In this document: positions 27,756-36,501 of the stretch, piece after piece
Layout: each line of letters starts with the position of its first letter
Numbering within the stretch: the stretch's first letter is position 1
Assembly (NCBI GenBank): GCA_040766665.1
Contig: JAXGQD010000005.1
Location: 124,001 to 188,000, forward strand
DNA from: JAXGQD01 sp040766665
GTDB lineage: Bacteria; Bacillota; Clostridia; Saccharofermentanales; Fastidiosipilaceae
Length of the DNA stretch: 64,000 bases
Reading direction: 5' to 3'
Notes under the pieces: model-generated
The model's input: only the letters and a program-made list of their open reading frames with translations
Databases searched by the model: none
Told to the model about the DNA's origin: nothing
Position numbers and translations under genes: made by a program

Positions 27756-28463
27756 TTATTCCGCCGCCTTTGCACTCATTTCGACCAGTTTATCGAAAGA
27801 CATAATTCCTTCATTGCGATAATAGAGCTCCCCGTCAGGAGTAATGATATAAGTGGTCGGAATGTATTTGATTTGATAGGTGGTGGCACTTTCCCCGTTA
27901 ACATCGAAATAGTAAGGGACGGTGTAATTATTCTCAGTGATAAAAGCATTGGCCTTCTCAGCCGTTTCACCGTTTGAGCCAAGCAGATTGACAAGGACCA
28001 TCGCCACATCATCCGCATCTTTTGTTGTCTCGTAAAACTTTTGAAAGTCGGGAAACTCCGCTTTACAAGGCGGACACCAGGAAGCCCAAAAATTCAGGAT
28101 GACCGTTTTCCCTTTGAAATCAGCCAAACTTATTGCCTTGCCGTCAAGATCCACAATATTAATTTCCGGAGCGGAATAGTCCGGTGCTGCTGAGCTGTCT
28201 GTGCTCTCTGCTGCGCCTGAAGCATCCATATCAACTGCTGCACTTGTCGTTGCGGCTGCTCCTTGATCGGATGGAGCCTGCGACTGGAGCGTTTGTCCTG
28301 ATTGGACTTTATCTAGATTGCCTTGCGAAAGGCTGTTATAGAGGAAGTAGATGCCAACAAAAACGGCAACAGCCAAAACGGCCAGAAGTACCGTTTTAAG
28401 CGGACTTTGAGACTTGCTTGCTTTCTGCTCAGTATCAATCTCATGAATTTGATTATTGTCCAT
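27756..28463 (-). CDS. Membrane-anchored TlpA-like thioredoxin
   Basis: A 235-residue protein with an N-terminal membrane anchor at about residues 24-46, a Ser/Ala/Gln-rich linker to about residue 95, and a thioredoxin domain with the active-site motif FWASWCPPCKAEF. The cis-proline loop is KYIPTTYII. It is probably an extracellular disulfide reductase fed by CcdA. There is no lipobox. The downstream ccdA gene starts in the next base after the stop codon. The typical length of TlpA/ResA proteins is about 180-200; the excess is the linker. Confidence 0.92.
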   Translation of the reverse strand: MDNNQIHEIDTEQKASKSQSPLKTVLLAVLAVAVFVGIYFLYNSLSQGNLDKVQSGQTLQSQAPSDQGAAATTSAAVDMDASGAAESTDSSAAPDYSAPEINIVDLDGKAISLADFKGKTVILNFWASWCPPCKAEFPDFQKFYETTKDADDVAMVLVNLLGSNGETAEKANAFITENNYTVPYYFDVNGESATTYQIKYIPTTYIITPDGELYYRNEGIMSFDKLVEMSAKAAE

Positions 28464-28548
28464 ATAAACCTGCTTTCGTACAATCAGCGTTTATTAAAAC
28501 ACCGTGATTTATTAAATAAGATGTTTTGCCTAAAGCAAAAATATTTTT

Positions 28549-29769
28549 TTACACTAACAAAGATTCCAGACTAGCGCAAATCTCATCGAAGTGTGCTCTG
28601 GCCGTTGAAAAATTAACCGCAACAGTACCCTGAATAAATCCATCGCGGCCACCTCCCTTACCATTCAAGGAAGCATTAAGCACTTCAGCGTAGTGTCGCA
28701 GATCCTTATTTTTTGAGGCGGCAAAATACTGCAGACGCTTAGGATCTACCCCGGCTAAAAGCGCGTAATGCACACCGGGATGATTTTCGGCCATACTTTT
28801 GCAATAAAGTTTGACTTGATTCGCCGTAAATCCTTCAAAATAGCGATAGCTGTCGCGACCACCCAAGGACAGGTTTTGAGTTAATGAATCGATATAGAGG
28901 CGGCTGAACTTGGCTTGCCTGCTCTCACTTTCCTGCAATTTCTGTTTGAGTTGTTCTGCGGCCACAGCGATATCTGATGGGGGAGCAGAAAGCAGGGCAG
29001 CAATCTTGCGGGAGCTAGCGATGAGTTTCTGTGTATATTCCAATGCAAGCGCACCGGCCAAAGCGGTGATACGCACCCCTGTTTTATAACGCATGCTGTT
29101 CGTGATGATAAAGAGGCCGATTTCACCGGTATTGCGCACCTGCATCCCACAGCAGGCACAGTCATCCACATCGGTAATGCTCACCAAGCGTAAGGCTTCA
29201 GGGATTGCCTTCTTGGAACGAAAACTTAATTCTTCTGCCTCTTCAGGCGCATAAGTATTGACCTGAATGGGCAGCTGCGCATAAATCACACGGTTTGCTT
29301 CCGTTTCCAGCGCATGCAGTTGCTGCTCGTCCAGATAACCGTCGAAATCGAAATACATCTCATTATCATTGATGTGAAAACCCACATTATTGAAAGCATA
29401 ATGGGCGTTGACCAAGCCTGAAAAAATATGCTCGGAGCTATGGAGTTGCATCAACTTGTAACGACGCTCCCAATCAATCCTAGCACTCACTTCAGTGCCC
29501 GCTGCAATTTCTGCTTCATCTGCGCAAAGATGCAGTACTTCGTCATCTAGCAGTTTCGTGTCGACTACCTGTATTTCCTGTATTGTATTGCCATCTTTAA
29601 CACAAATAATACCGGTATCGCCTGGCTGGCCGCCACCTTCCGGGTAAAAGCAGGTCTGGTCGAGCACAATGGCAAAAAACTCGCCCAGCTTTTTCGTGTC
29701 TATCACTTTTGCCGAGAACTCGCTCTGATATGGATCCCGATAATAGAGCGCTGTAAAGTCTGTAATCAT
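28549..29769 (-). CDS. Alanyl-tRNA editing protein, AlaX-L type with DHHA1 domain
   Basis: A protein of about 406 residues resembling the editing and C-terminal parts of AlaRS. It would deacylate Ser- or Gly-tRNA-Ala. The N-terminal beta barrel contains CFYPEGGGQPGDTG; the zinc-site histidines are in HSSEHIFSG. In the second metal motif the sequence is CACCGMQVRNTGEIG, where a His is normally found in place of Gln. The C-terminal DHHA1 segment ends in GKGGGRDGFIQG. The ATG at 29769 with GGTGGAAT upstream is preferred over the one 18 bases earlier. Confidence 0.9.
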   Translation of the reverse strand: MITDFTALYYRDPYQSEFSAKVIDTKKLGEFFAIVLDQTCFYPEGGGQPGDTGIICVKDGNTIQEIQVVDTKLLDDEVLHLCADEAEIAAGTEVSARIDWERRYKLMQLHSSEHIFSGLVNAHYAFNNVGFHINDNEMYFDFDGYLDEQQLHALETEANRVIYAQLPIQVNTYAPEEAEELSFRSKKAIPEALRLVSITDVDDCACCGMQVRNTGEIGLFIITNSMRYKTGVRITALAGALALEYTQKLIASSRKIAALLSAPPSDIAVAAEQLKQKLQESESRQAKFSRLYIDSLTQNLSLGGRDSYRYFEGFTANQVKLYCKSMAENHPGVHYALLAGVDPKRLQYFAASKNKDLRHYAEVLNASLNGKGGGRDGFIQGTVAVNFSTARAHFDEICASLESLLV

Positions 29770-29850
29770 AAATTCCACCACAATCATCTCAATTAGTGTT
29801 TATCAATTCTGATTTTATCCTAGTCTGTGGCTTTTGGCGAAAGGGAGGCA

Positions 29851-29859
29851 TGCTATAAT
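29851..29859 (+). promoter_or_regulatory. Extended -10 promoter of the amino-acid ABC operon
   Basis: TGCTATAAT is a perfect extended -10 element, 67 bases before the ATG of the binding-protein gene. The -35 region (TTTTGG) is poor. No operator repeat is evident. Confidence 0.6.
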
Positions 29860-29925
29860 GCATTTTCATTTAATAAGAAAGTAATGATTAACTGCACAGT
29901 CGTTGCAGTCGTGGAGGAAATTGAA

Positions 29926-30738
29926 ATGAAAAAGATTTTTGCCTTTGTTTTGGCCGCGAGCTTCATGTTGGGTTTAGCCGCTTGTGGCGGTAAAACAGCT
30001 GAAGTCAGTATTGCGAGTATGGACGATTTAAAAAGCATGAGTATTTCTGTGCAAAAGGGTACTCAGGGCGACTTCATTGCCCAAGACCTGGTGGGTGAAG
30101 GCAATGTAGAGAAACAAGTCCATCAAATGGAAAAATACACCGACGCCATTTTAGAGTTGAAGCAAAGTAAAGTGGCCGCGACCATAATGGATGAAGGTCC
30201 TGCCAACAGCTTTATTGCAAAAAATGACGACTTGATGATTTTACCCGGAGAGTATGAAGTAGAAGCCTATGCTCTGGCCATTAAAAAGGGTAACAACGCA
30301 CTCAAGGAACAAATCGATGCTTTAATCCGTCAGTACATCAGTGACGGCAGCATCCAAGCCATCAAAGATAAATACAATTCCGACGAGAGCGTCAAAGCGG
30401 AATCCATCGATTTTAATAAAGGTGCAGCCGCAGGAAAAATCATCATGGGTACGGAAGCAGGCTTTGCTCCATATGAGTTCAAAGTCGGTGACGGCATCGT
30501 CGGTGTCGACGTGGAAATTGCCGCCAAACTTGCCAAGGATATGGGCAAAGAACTGGTCATTGAAGAGATGGCATTTGATGCATTGCCCGCCGCTCTGGCT
30601 TCCGGAAAAATCGATTTCATCGCTGCAGGCATGACCGTAACGGATGAACGTCTGCAAAACATGGATTTCTCAATTCCTTATGTCGATGATGCTAAACAGG
30701 TGGCCGTCATCCGCAAGGCTTCTTACAAAGCCCAATAA
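29926..30738 (+). CDS. Amino-acid ABC transporter substrate-binding lipoprotein, circularly permuted lobes
   Basis: A 270-residue lipoprotein: signal peptide with lipobox LAAC and Cys20, GGAGG upstream of the ATG at 29926. It belongs to the SBP_bac_3 family (polar amino acids), but the order of segments is reversed. Residues about 27-155 (SMDDLKSMSISVQKGTQGD, MDEGPANSF, then the final YISDGSIQAIKDKYN) correspond to the part that is normally C-terminal. Residues 170-270 (GKIIMGTEAGFAPYEF, GKIDFIAAGMTVTDER with the carboxylate-binding Arg242, MDFSIPYVD) correspond to the normal N-terminal lobe, and the protein stops where that lobe ends. A linker of about 15 residues joins old C- and N-termini. 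It is followed by permease and ATPase genes. Confidence 0.9.
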   Translation: MKKIFAFVLAASFMLGLAACGGKTAEVSIASMDDLKSMSISVQKGTQGDFIAQDLVGEGNVEKQVHQMEKYTDAILELKQSKVAATIMDEGPANSFIAKNDDLMILPGEYEVEAYALAIKKGNNALKEQIDALIRQYISDGSIQAIKDKYNSDESVKAESIDFNKGAAAGKIIMGTEAGFAPYEFKVGDGIVGVDVEIAAKLAKDMGKELVIEEMAFDALPAALASGKIDFIAAGMTVTDERLQNMDFSIPYVDDAKQVAVIRKASYKAQ

Positions 30739-30784
30739 TGAAAGTTTTGAGCCAGTGAAAAGTGCGCGCTTAGAAGACAATGTG

Positions 30785-31576
30785 ATGCAGGAACGCGGCC
30801 GGAGGAAAGACTATTCCTCCTGGCTGATGTTGCTCGCTTTTATCCTCATTGCCTGGTTTGCCGGCGCGTTTAAAATCGACAGTTGGAAAGCGCTAGCTGA
30901 GCAGTTTTCCATGAATTTCCTGGTGGATGATCGCTATCAGTGGTTACTGACCGGTCTGCGTAATACTTTTGCCATGACACTCATTGCTACTGCACTGGGT
31001 ATCGTCATCGGTCTGACACTCAGTATCATCCGCGTTTCTTATAAAGCCGGCGCACCGATAAAAGCATTGGATCAGCTGGCCAATCTCTATATCACTGTAA
31101 TTCGTGGCACGCCAATCATGATCCAAATTATGGTGATTTATTTTGCCATTTTTGCCAATGTCAATGTTAATAAAATCTTGACCGCCGGTATCGCATTTGG
31201 TATCAACTCAGGCGCTTATGTGGCAGAAAACTTCCGTGCCGGTATCGAATCCATCGATAAGGGACAAATGGAAGCAGGACGTTCGCTGGGCTTGTCATAT
31301 GGACAGTCGATGAAGCTGATCGTTCTACCGCAGGCCGTGAAGAATATTTTGCCGACTCTGTTTAACGAACTCATTGTTTTACTTAAAGAAACTTCGGTAG
31401 CCGGTTATATCGGTCTGACCGATTTAACCCGCGCCGGTCAGAACATCAAGGACATTACTTATGATGCTTCGATGCCATATTTGGCAGTGGCGCTCATTTA
31501 TTTATGTATCGTGCTGATTTTGACAGCGGTATTAAAACGCATCGAGAGGAGGCTGGGCAGAAGTGATCGAAATTAG
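30785..31576 (+). CDS. Polar amino-acid ABC transporter permease (HisM/GlnP type)
   Basis: About 263 residues from the ATG at 30785; a GTG at 30755 is an alternative. Five or so membrane helices, with the TGLRNTFAMTLIATALG entry segment and the EAA loop EAGRSLGLSYGQSMKLIVLP that contacts the ATPase. NLYITVIRGTPIMIQIMVIY is typical of the His/Glu/Gln permease subfamily. It forms a homodimeric channel for the upstream binding protein. The stop overlaps the start of the ATPase gene by 14 bases. Confidence 0.95.
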   Translation: MQERGRRKDYSSWLMLLAFILIAWFAGAFKIDSWKALAEQFSMNFLVDDRYQWLLTGLRNTFAMTLIATALGIVIGLTLSIIRVSYKAGAPIKALDQLANLYITVIRGTPIMIQIMVIYFAIFANVNVNKILTAGIAFGINSGAYVAENFRAGIESIDKGQMEAGRSLGLSYGQSMKLIVLPQAVKNILPTLFNELIVLLKETSVAGYIGLTDLTRAGQNIKDITYDASMPYLAVALIYLCIVLILTAVLKRIERRLGRSDRN

Positions 31577-32294
31577 GAATCTGTCCAAATCCTTTGGTGA
31601 TTTAGCAGTCTTGAACAATATCAGTACGCAGATATCCGCGGGCGAAGTGGTCGCTGTCATCGGACCCTCAGGTTCAGGCAAAAGCACCTTTTTACGCTGC
31701 ATCAATTTAATCGAAACTCCAAGCGCCGGCACCATCATCATTGACGGTAAAGAAATCACCGCGCCTAATGCCGATGTCGATCAGATTCGCAGCCAAATGG
31801 GTATGGTTTTTCAGCACTTCAATTTATTCCCGCATCTGACAGCGCTACAAAACATCACACTCGCACCTACGACCCTTGGACTAATGAAAGAAGCAGAAGC
31901 AATCGCCAGAGGCAAGGAATTATTAGCACGCGTCGGTTTAAGCGAAAAGGCTGATGAATATCCTAATAAGCTTTCGGGTGGTCAAAAACAGCGTGTCGCC
32001 ATCGCCAGAGCCTTGGCTATGAATCCAAAAATTATGCTTTTCGATGAGCCCACATCCGCTTTAGACCCGGAAATGATTGGTGAAGTTTTGGACGTCATTA
32101 AAGACTTAGCCAAGTCCGGCATGACAATGGTGATTGTTACGCATGAAATGGGTTTTGCCCGTGAAGTGGGTACCAGACTTTTATTTATGGATGAAGGCGT
32201 CATTGCCGAAGAAGGGGAGCCCGCTACAGTCTTTGCAGCCCCACAACAGGCGCGTACACGCGAGTTTCTCGCCAAAGTGCTACATAAGGGTTAA
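31563..32294 (+). CDS. Polar amino-acid ABC transporter ATPase (GlnQ type)
   Basis: A 243-residue ATPase with Walker A GPSGSGKSTFLRC, Q-loop MVFQHFNLFPHL, signature LSGGQKQRVAIARAL, Walker B MLFDEPTSALDPE and switch His VTHEMGFAREV. The PTSALDPEM segment and length are those of the GlnQ/HisP group. The GTG start at 31563 has GAGGAGG upstream and lies within the permease gene. Together with the two preceding genes it forms a complete importer; the substrate (Gln, Glu, His, Arg or cystine) cannot be set from sequence. Confidence 0.96.
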   Translation: MIEIRNLSKSFGDLAVLNNISTQISAGEVVAVIGPSGSGKSTFLRCINLIETPSAGTIIIDGKEITAPNADVDQIRSQMGMVFQHFNLFPHLTALQNITLAPTTLGLMKEAEAIARGKELLARVGLSEKADEYPNKLSGGQKQRVAIARALAMNPKIMLFDEPTSALDPEMIGEVLDVIKDLAKSGMTMVIVTHEMGFAREVGTRLLFMDEGVIAEEGEPATVFAAPQQARTREFLAKVLHKG

Positions 32295-32396
32295 TGTAAA
32301 CCGCTATATCTAAGTCTTTTGTTTGCTACTTACCAGGACACGTGCTATATTTCGTGGGGTAAAAAGGAACGAAGCAGAGTTAAGTGGAGAAATCAC

Positions 32397-33619
32397 ATGG
32401 ATTTATTTCAGAAGTGTAAAGATTATAACCGCGTGCAAACCGCGATTGACATGGGTGTTTATCCCTATTTCCATATGTTGACCAGTGGCCAGGACACCGA
32501 AGTGGAAATGTCCGGCCGTCATACCTATATGCTCGGCTCCAACAATTATTTGGGTTTAACTGCCGACCCGAGAGTCAAAGAGGCAGCCATCAAAGCCATC
32601 GAAAAGTATGGCAGTGGTTGTTCGGGCTCCCGTTTTCTAAATGGTAACCTTGATATTCATGTTCAGTTGGAAGAAAGTTTGGCAGATTTTTTGCAAAAGA
32701 AGCCGCCCTCACTTTCTCTACCGGCTTTCAGTCCAACCTGGGTATCATTTCAGCCATTACCGGTCGAAACGACGTGATTCTCTCAGACTCGATGAACCAC
32801 GCCAGTATTGTGGATGCAACGCGGCTGTCTTTTGCCAAAACTTTCAAATATCAGCATAGCGATATGAATGATTTGGAGAAAAAACTCAAACAGCATTCTG
32901 CTGCGGGTCGGGGCATCCTGATCGTGACGGATGGAGTTTTCAGCATGGAAGGCGAGATTTGTAATCTGCCGGGCATCGTTGAATTGGGTAAGAAGTATGG
33001 CGCCAGAATCATGGTGGACGATGCTCATTCGCTGGGCGTTTTGGGCGAGGGGGGCAGAGGAACCGCTAGTCATTATGGTCTGGTCGATGAAGTGGATATC
33101 ATCATGAACACCTTCTCGAAAACTTTGGCTTCACTGGGTGGGTGTATGGTCGCTTCACAGGAAGTCGTCACGTACATCAAACATACGTCCAGACCTTTCA
33201 TTTTTTCAGCCAGCATTCCCCCGGGACAGGTGGCTGCCGCACAAAAATCGCTGGAAATTCTTAAAGCTGAGCCTTGGCGCGTCGAGCGACTGCATGAAAT
33301 CACCCATTTCATGAAAGAGCGTCTCAAACAGACGCCCTACGTCAAAGTGCGCGAAAGTGGCAACGAGCTTGTGCCTATTATTCCCTTGCTGACCGGAACG
33401 GCTATTAAAACGCTCTACACGGGTAACGCTTTACTAAGAGCAGGTGTCTACACCAATCCTGTCCTGCCGCCTGTGGTGCCCAATGATTCTTGTTTGCTGA
33501 GAACTAGTTTTATGGCTACGCATACCAATGAACAACTGGAAGCTGCTTTGCAGATCATTGCTAAAGTCTTTGAGGAAGTGAATCAGCAGACCGAAATTGA
33601 TTTCAATATCGAGATCTAA
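32397..33619 (+). pseudogene. Alpha-oxoamine synthase family PLP enzyme (KBL/AONS/SPT-like), one frameshift
   Basis: A 407-residue PLP enzyme that condenses an amino acid with an acyl-CoA. The frame breaks once at about 32693-32697, where restoring one A in an A-run reads EAALTFSTGFQSNLG without a gap. Other motifs: GSNNYLGL, YGSGCSGSRFLNGNLDIH, NHASIVDA, VDDAHSLGVLGEGGRG, and the PLP lysine in NTFSKTLASLGG. The MGVYPYFHMLTSGQDTEV start resembles serine palmitoyltransferase-like and KBL-like enzymes of Bacteroidetes and Clostridia more than BioF. No biotin or threonine catabolic gene adjoins, so the substrate is open. GGAG precedes the ATG. Confidence 0.8.
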
Positions 33620-33652
33620 TGCCGTTGCATTTTGCTTGTCTTTGCATTAAAC

Positions 33653-33717
33653 TTATTCGCAGTTTACCGCAGTCATAGTTACGGGCCTGTCCGACCCTTA
33701 CTCTGCTGCCGGAATAA
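33653..33717 (+). promoter_or_regulatory. Candidate S15 autoregulatory leader of rpsO
   Basis: TTATTC-GCAG at 33653-33662 can pair with CTGC-CG-GAATAA at 33706-33717, leaving a two-base bulge. The 3' arm ends just before the AAAGGAG ribosome site of rpsO (33718 on), so the stem could shield the site. S15 leaders of this general kind exist in Firmicutes; no model comparison was possible. Confidence 0.4.
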
Positions 33718-33731
33718 TAAAGGAGAGAACA

Positions 33732-33995
33732 ATGGACAAAGCTAGAAAAACAGAACTGATTACAAATTATGGTACGCATGAAGGCGACACCGGTTCGCCC
33801 GAGGTGCAGATTGCAATCTTGACCGAACGCATCAATCACTTGACAGAACATCTGAAAGACCATAAAAAAGATCACCACTCCCGCCGTGGTTTGCTGATGA
33901 TGGTTGGTAAGAGAAGAGGTCTGCTCGATTATTTGATGAAAATCGATATAGAACGCTACCGCGAAATTATCGCGAAATTGAATATCAGAAAATAA
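33732..33995 (+). CDS. rpsO: 30S ribosomal protein S15
   Basis: An 87-residue S15, the usual size, with AAAGGAGAG before the ATG. The motif HEGDTGSPEVQIAILTERIN and the DHHSRRGLLMMVGKRRGLLDYL segment are diagnostic. S15 binds the three-way junction of 16S rRNA helices 20-22 early in 30S assembly. It is followed by pnp after a terminator-like hairpin, the conserved rpsO-pnp order. Confidence 0.98.
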   Translation: MDKARKTELITNYGTHEGDTGSPEVQIAILTERINHLTEHLKDHKKDHHSRRGLLMMVGKRRGLLDYLMKIDIERYREIIAKLNIRK

Positions 33996-34004
33996 GTTAT
34001 TACG

Positions 34005-34034
34005 TTGGTGAGACTTCCGGGTCTCACCAACTTT
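34005..34034 (+). terminator. Hairpin between rpsO and pnp
   Basis: TTGGTGAGAC at 34005-34014 and GTCTCACCAA at 34021-34030 form a perfect 10-bp stem with a TTCCGG loop, followed by CTTTATA. The U tract is weak, so it may be a partial terminator or RNase III/processing site in the rpsO-pnp transcript. Confidence 0.6.
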
Positions 34035-34074
34035 ATAACCGCCTGTTACGCTCGGGTTGTGGAGGGTAGATTGG

Positions 34075-34107
34075 GTACAGTTTCACATGGCTTTGTTTTA
34101 ACTGTAC
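34075..34107 (+). promoter_or_regulatory. Stem-loop in the pnp leader
   Basis: GTACAGTT at 34075-34082 is complementary to AACTGTAC at 34100-34107, leaving a 17-base loop, about 65 bases before the pnp ATG. In E. coli, PNPase controls its own mRNA through a leader stem cut by RNase III. A similar role here is inference. Confidence 0.4.
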
Positions 34108-34172
34108 GGACTCTACAAACTACCGCCGGATGCGAACGGGTATTAGATTCCGTGAATCATTTGGAGGATTTC

Positions 34173-36440
34173 ATGAAAAAAACATTCACCACAGACCTTG
34201 CCGGCCGTCCCTTTACCGTGGAAACCGGTGAATTGGCGCAGTTTGCGAACGGCTCATGCCTGATTCGCTATGGCGAAACCGTCATTCTATCAACCGCTAC
34301 CTCATCCACCGAGCCCAGACCGGGTATCGATTTCTTCCCGCTCAGCGTTGATTACGAAGAGAAAATGTACTCCGTGGGTAAATTCCCCGGTGGCTTCATC
34401 AAACGCGAAGGACGTCCTACCGAGAAAGCCATTTTAACCTCACGTGCGATTGACCGCCCGATGCGTCCGCTCTTTCCCAAAGATCTGCGCAACGATGTCA
34501 GCATCAACAATTTGGTGATGTCAGTAGACCAGGATTGTCCGCCCGATATCGCCGCCATGATTGGTTCGTCCATTGCCGTATCAATTTCCGATATCCCCTG
34601 GAACGGTCCGACCTGTTCTGTTTCCTTGGGCTTGATTGACGGTAAGGTTATCATCAATCCGACCGAGGAACAAAGAGTACAGAGCCAGATGGAAGTCACT
34701 TTGGCCGGCACCGAAGAAAAAATCTGCATGATCGAAGCGGGGGCCAATGAAATCCCTGACGAAGTCATGTTTGATGCGATTGTTGAAGGTCACAAAGTCA
34801 TTCAGGAAATGTGCCGTTTTATTAAAGGCATTGTCGCTGAAATCGGTAAAGAAAAGTACAGCTATACATCAACAGCGGTTAACAGTGAATTGCAGGCTGC
34901 GGTAAATGATTTTGCCTATGAAAAAGTACGTGCCGGTGTTTTAAGCGCTGACAAAGCCCTGCGTGATGCCAATATCGCCCAAATCAAAAACGAGACCAAA
35001 ACTTACATCGAAAGCGTCAACCCCGAATGGGTGGACGGTGTCGGTGAAGCCATGTACATGCTCGAAAAGAAAGTGGTACGTGAGTATTTGAAAAATGAGC
35101 ACAAGCGCGTCGACGGCCGAGGCCTCGGTGAGATTCGTGCCTTAAGCTGTGATGCTGGTTTGTTGCCTCGCGTGCATGGTTCAGGTCTGTTCCAACGTGG
35201 TCAGACACAAGTACTGACCACATGTACATTACAGCCTTTGTCGAAAGTTCAGATCCTTGACGGTTTGGACAATGATGAATCCAAACGCTATATTCATCAC
35301 TACAATTTCCCGGGTTATTCAACGGGTGAGGCGAAGCCCAACCGTTCACCCGGCAGACGTGAAATCGGCCACGGAGCGCTCGCTGAACGCTCATTGGTAC
35401 CGGTATTACCTTCAACAGAAGATTTCCCCTATGCTATCCGTACCGTCTCCGAAATCATGATGTCTAACGGTTCCACCTCACAGGGCTCCGTTTGTGCTTC
35501 GACTTTAGCGCTGATGGATGCGGCAGTCCCCTTGAAGAGACCGGTTGCTGGTATTTCCAGCGGACTGATCACCAATCCGGAAGATGACAGTGATTACCTG
35601 GTATTTATGGATATCCAGGGGATTGAAGACTTTTACGGCGACATGGACTTTAAGGTAGCCGGAACAACTGAAGGTATCACTTCAATCCAGGTTGATATTA
35701 AAGTCGACGGTTTGAGTTATGACATCATTCGCGATGCTTTTGCCATTACGAAAGAAGGGCGTCTGCAAATCATCAACGACGTGATTCTGAAGAGAATGCC
35801 TGAGCCCAAGAAGGAATTGTCCGCTTATGCTCCGAAGATTCTGCAAACACAAATCCCCGTTGATAAAATCCGCGAGGTCATCGGTCAGGGCGGCAAAGTC
35901 ATCAACAAGATTATTGATGAAACCGGTGCTCAAATCGATATCGAAGAAGACGGACATGTCTATGTCAGTTCCGTTGATGCAAAAGGCGGAGAGAGAGCTT
36001 TGGCTATTATCCGTGGCATTGTTACCGATCCCGAACCGGGCCAGATTTATGAAGGTCGCGTGACTCGTCTGATGAATTTCGGCGCCTTTGTCGAGATTTT
36101 GCCGGGCAAAGAAGGTCTGGTACACATCTCCAAGATGGCTTGGGAACGTGTCGAGAAAGTGGAAGACGTGGTCAACGTCGGGGATCAAGTGACGGTCAAA
36201 GTCAGCGAGATCGATGATCAGGGCCGTATTAACCTGTCCATGCGTGATTGCCTACCGAAACCGGAAGGATATGTCGAGCCGGAGCGCACAGAGCGTCCGC
36301 GCAGTGGCGGCGGATTCCGTGGCGGTAAAGACGGCAGACGCGACGGCGAACGTCGTGGACGTGGCGGTGAGCGCAGAGGCGGGGACCGTGGCGAGAGACA
36401 CGGCGGTGCCGATCGTGACGGCGGTCATTTCAGAGATTAA
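34173..36440 (+). CDS. pnp: Polyribonucleotide nucleotidyltransferase (PNPase)
   Basis: A 755-residue 3'-5' phosphorolytic exoribonuclease. Two RNase PH domains are present (SVDYEEKMYSVGKFPGGF in the first, CDAGLLPRVHGSGLFQRGQT and LMDAAVPLKRPVAGI in the second), then a KH domain with VIGQGGKVINKII, then an S1 domain with GRVTRLMNFGAFVEILPGKE. After S1 there is a tail of about 50 residues very rich in Arg and Gly (RSGGGFRGGKDGRR and similar). The ATG at 34173 has TTGGAGGA upstream; an in-frame extension back to 34005 is rejected because it crosses the terminator hairpin. Confidence 0.98.
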   Translation: MKKTFTTDLAGRPFTVETGELAQFANGSCLIRYGETVILSTATSSTEPRPGIDFFPLSVDYEEKMYSVGKFPGGFIKREGRPTEKAILTSRAIDRPMRPLFPKDLRNDVSINNLVMSVDQDCPPDIAAMIGSSIAVSISDIPWNGPTCSVSLGLIDGKVIINPTEEQRVQSQMEVTLAGTEEKICMIEAGANEIPDEVMFDAIVEGHKVIQEMCRFIKGIVAEIGKEKYSYTSTAVNSELQAAVNDFAYEKVRAGVLSADKALRDANIAQIKNETKTYIESVNPEWVDGVGEAMYMLEKKVVREYLKNEHKRVDGRGLGEIRALSCDAGLLPRVHGSGLFQRGQTQVLTTCTLQPLSKVQILDGLDNDESKRYIHHYNFPGYSTGEAKPNRSPGRREIGHGALAERSLVPVLPSTEDFPYAIRTVSEIMMSNGSTSQGSVCASTLALMDAAVPLKRPVAGISSGLITNPEDDSDYLVFMDIQGIEDFYGDMDFKVAGTTEGITSIQVDIKVDGLSYDIIRDAFAITKEGRLQIINDVILKRMPEPKKELSAYAPKILQTQIPVDKIREVIGQGGKVINKIIDETGAQIDIEEDGHVYVSSVDAKGGERALAIIRGIVTDPEPGQIYEGRVTRLMNFGAFVEILPGKEGLVHISKMAWERVEKVEDVVNVGDQVTVKVSEIDDQGRINLSMRDCLPKPEGYVEPERTERPRSGGGFRGGKDGRRDGERRGRGGERRGGDRGERHGGADRDGGHFRD

Positions 36441-36501
36441 ACTAAGTGTCTTGTCCATGTAGACGGATACACCGGTGTTGCATGGATAAAAGTGATAATT
36501 G

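Noticed and set aside
34005..34172. N-terminal extension of PNPase from 34005
   Set aside because: It would translate through the perfect hairpin after rpsO; the ATG at 34173 has a strong ribosome site and fits the family start.
35682..36188. Minus-strand frame of 168 codons inside pnp
   Set aside because: It lies opposite the second RNase PH, KH and S1 domains of PNPase and has no start signal.
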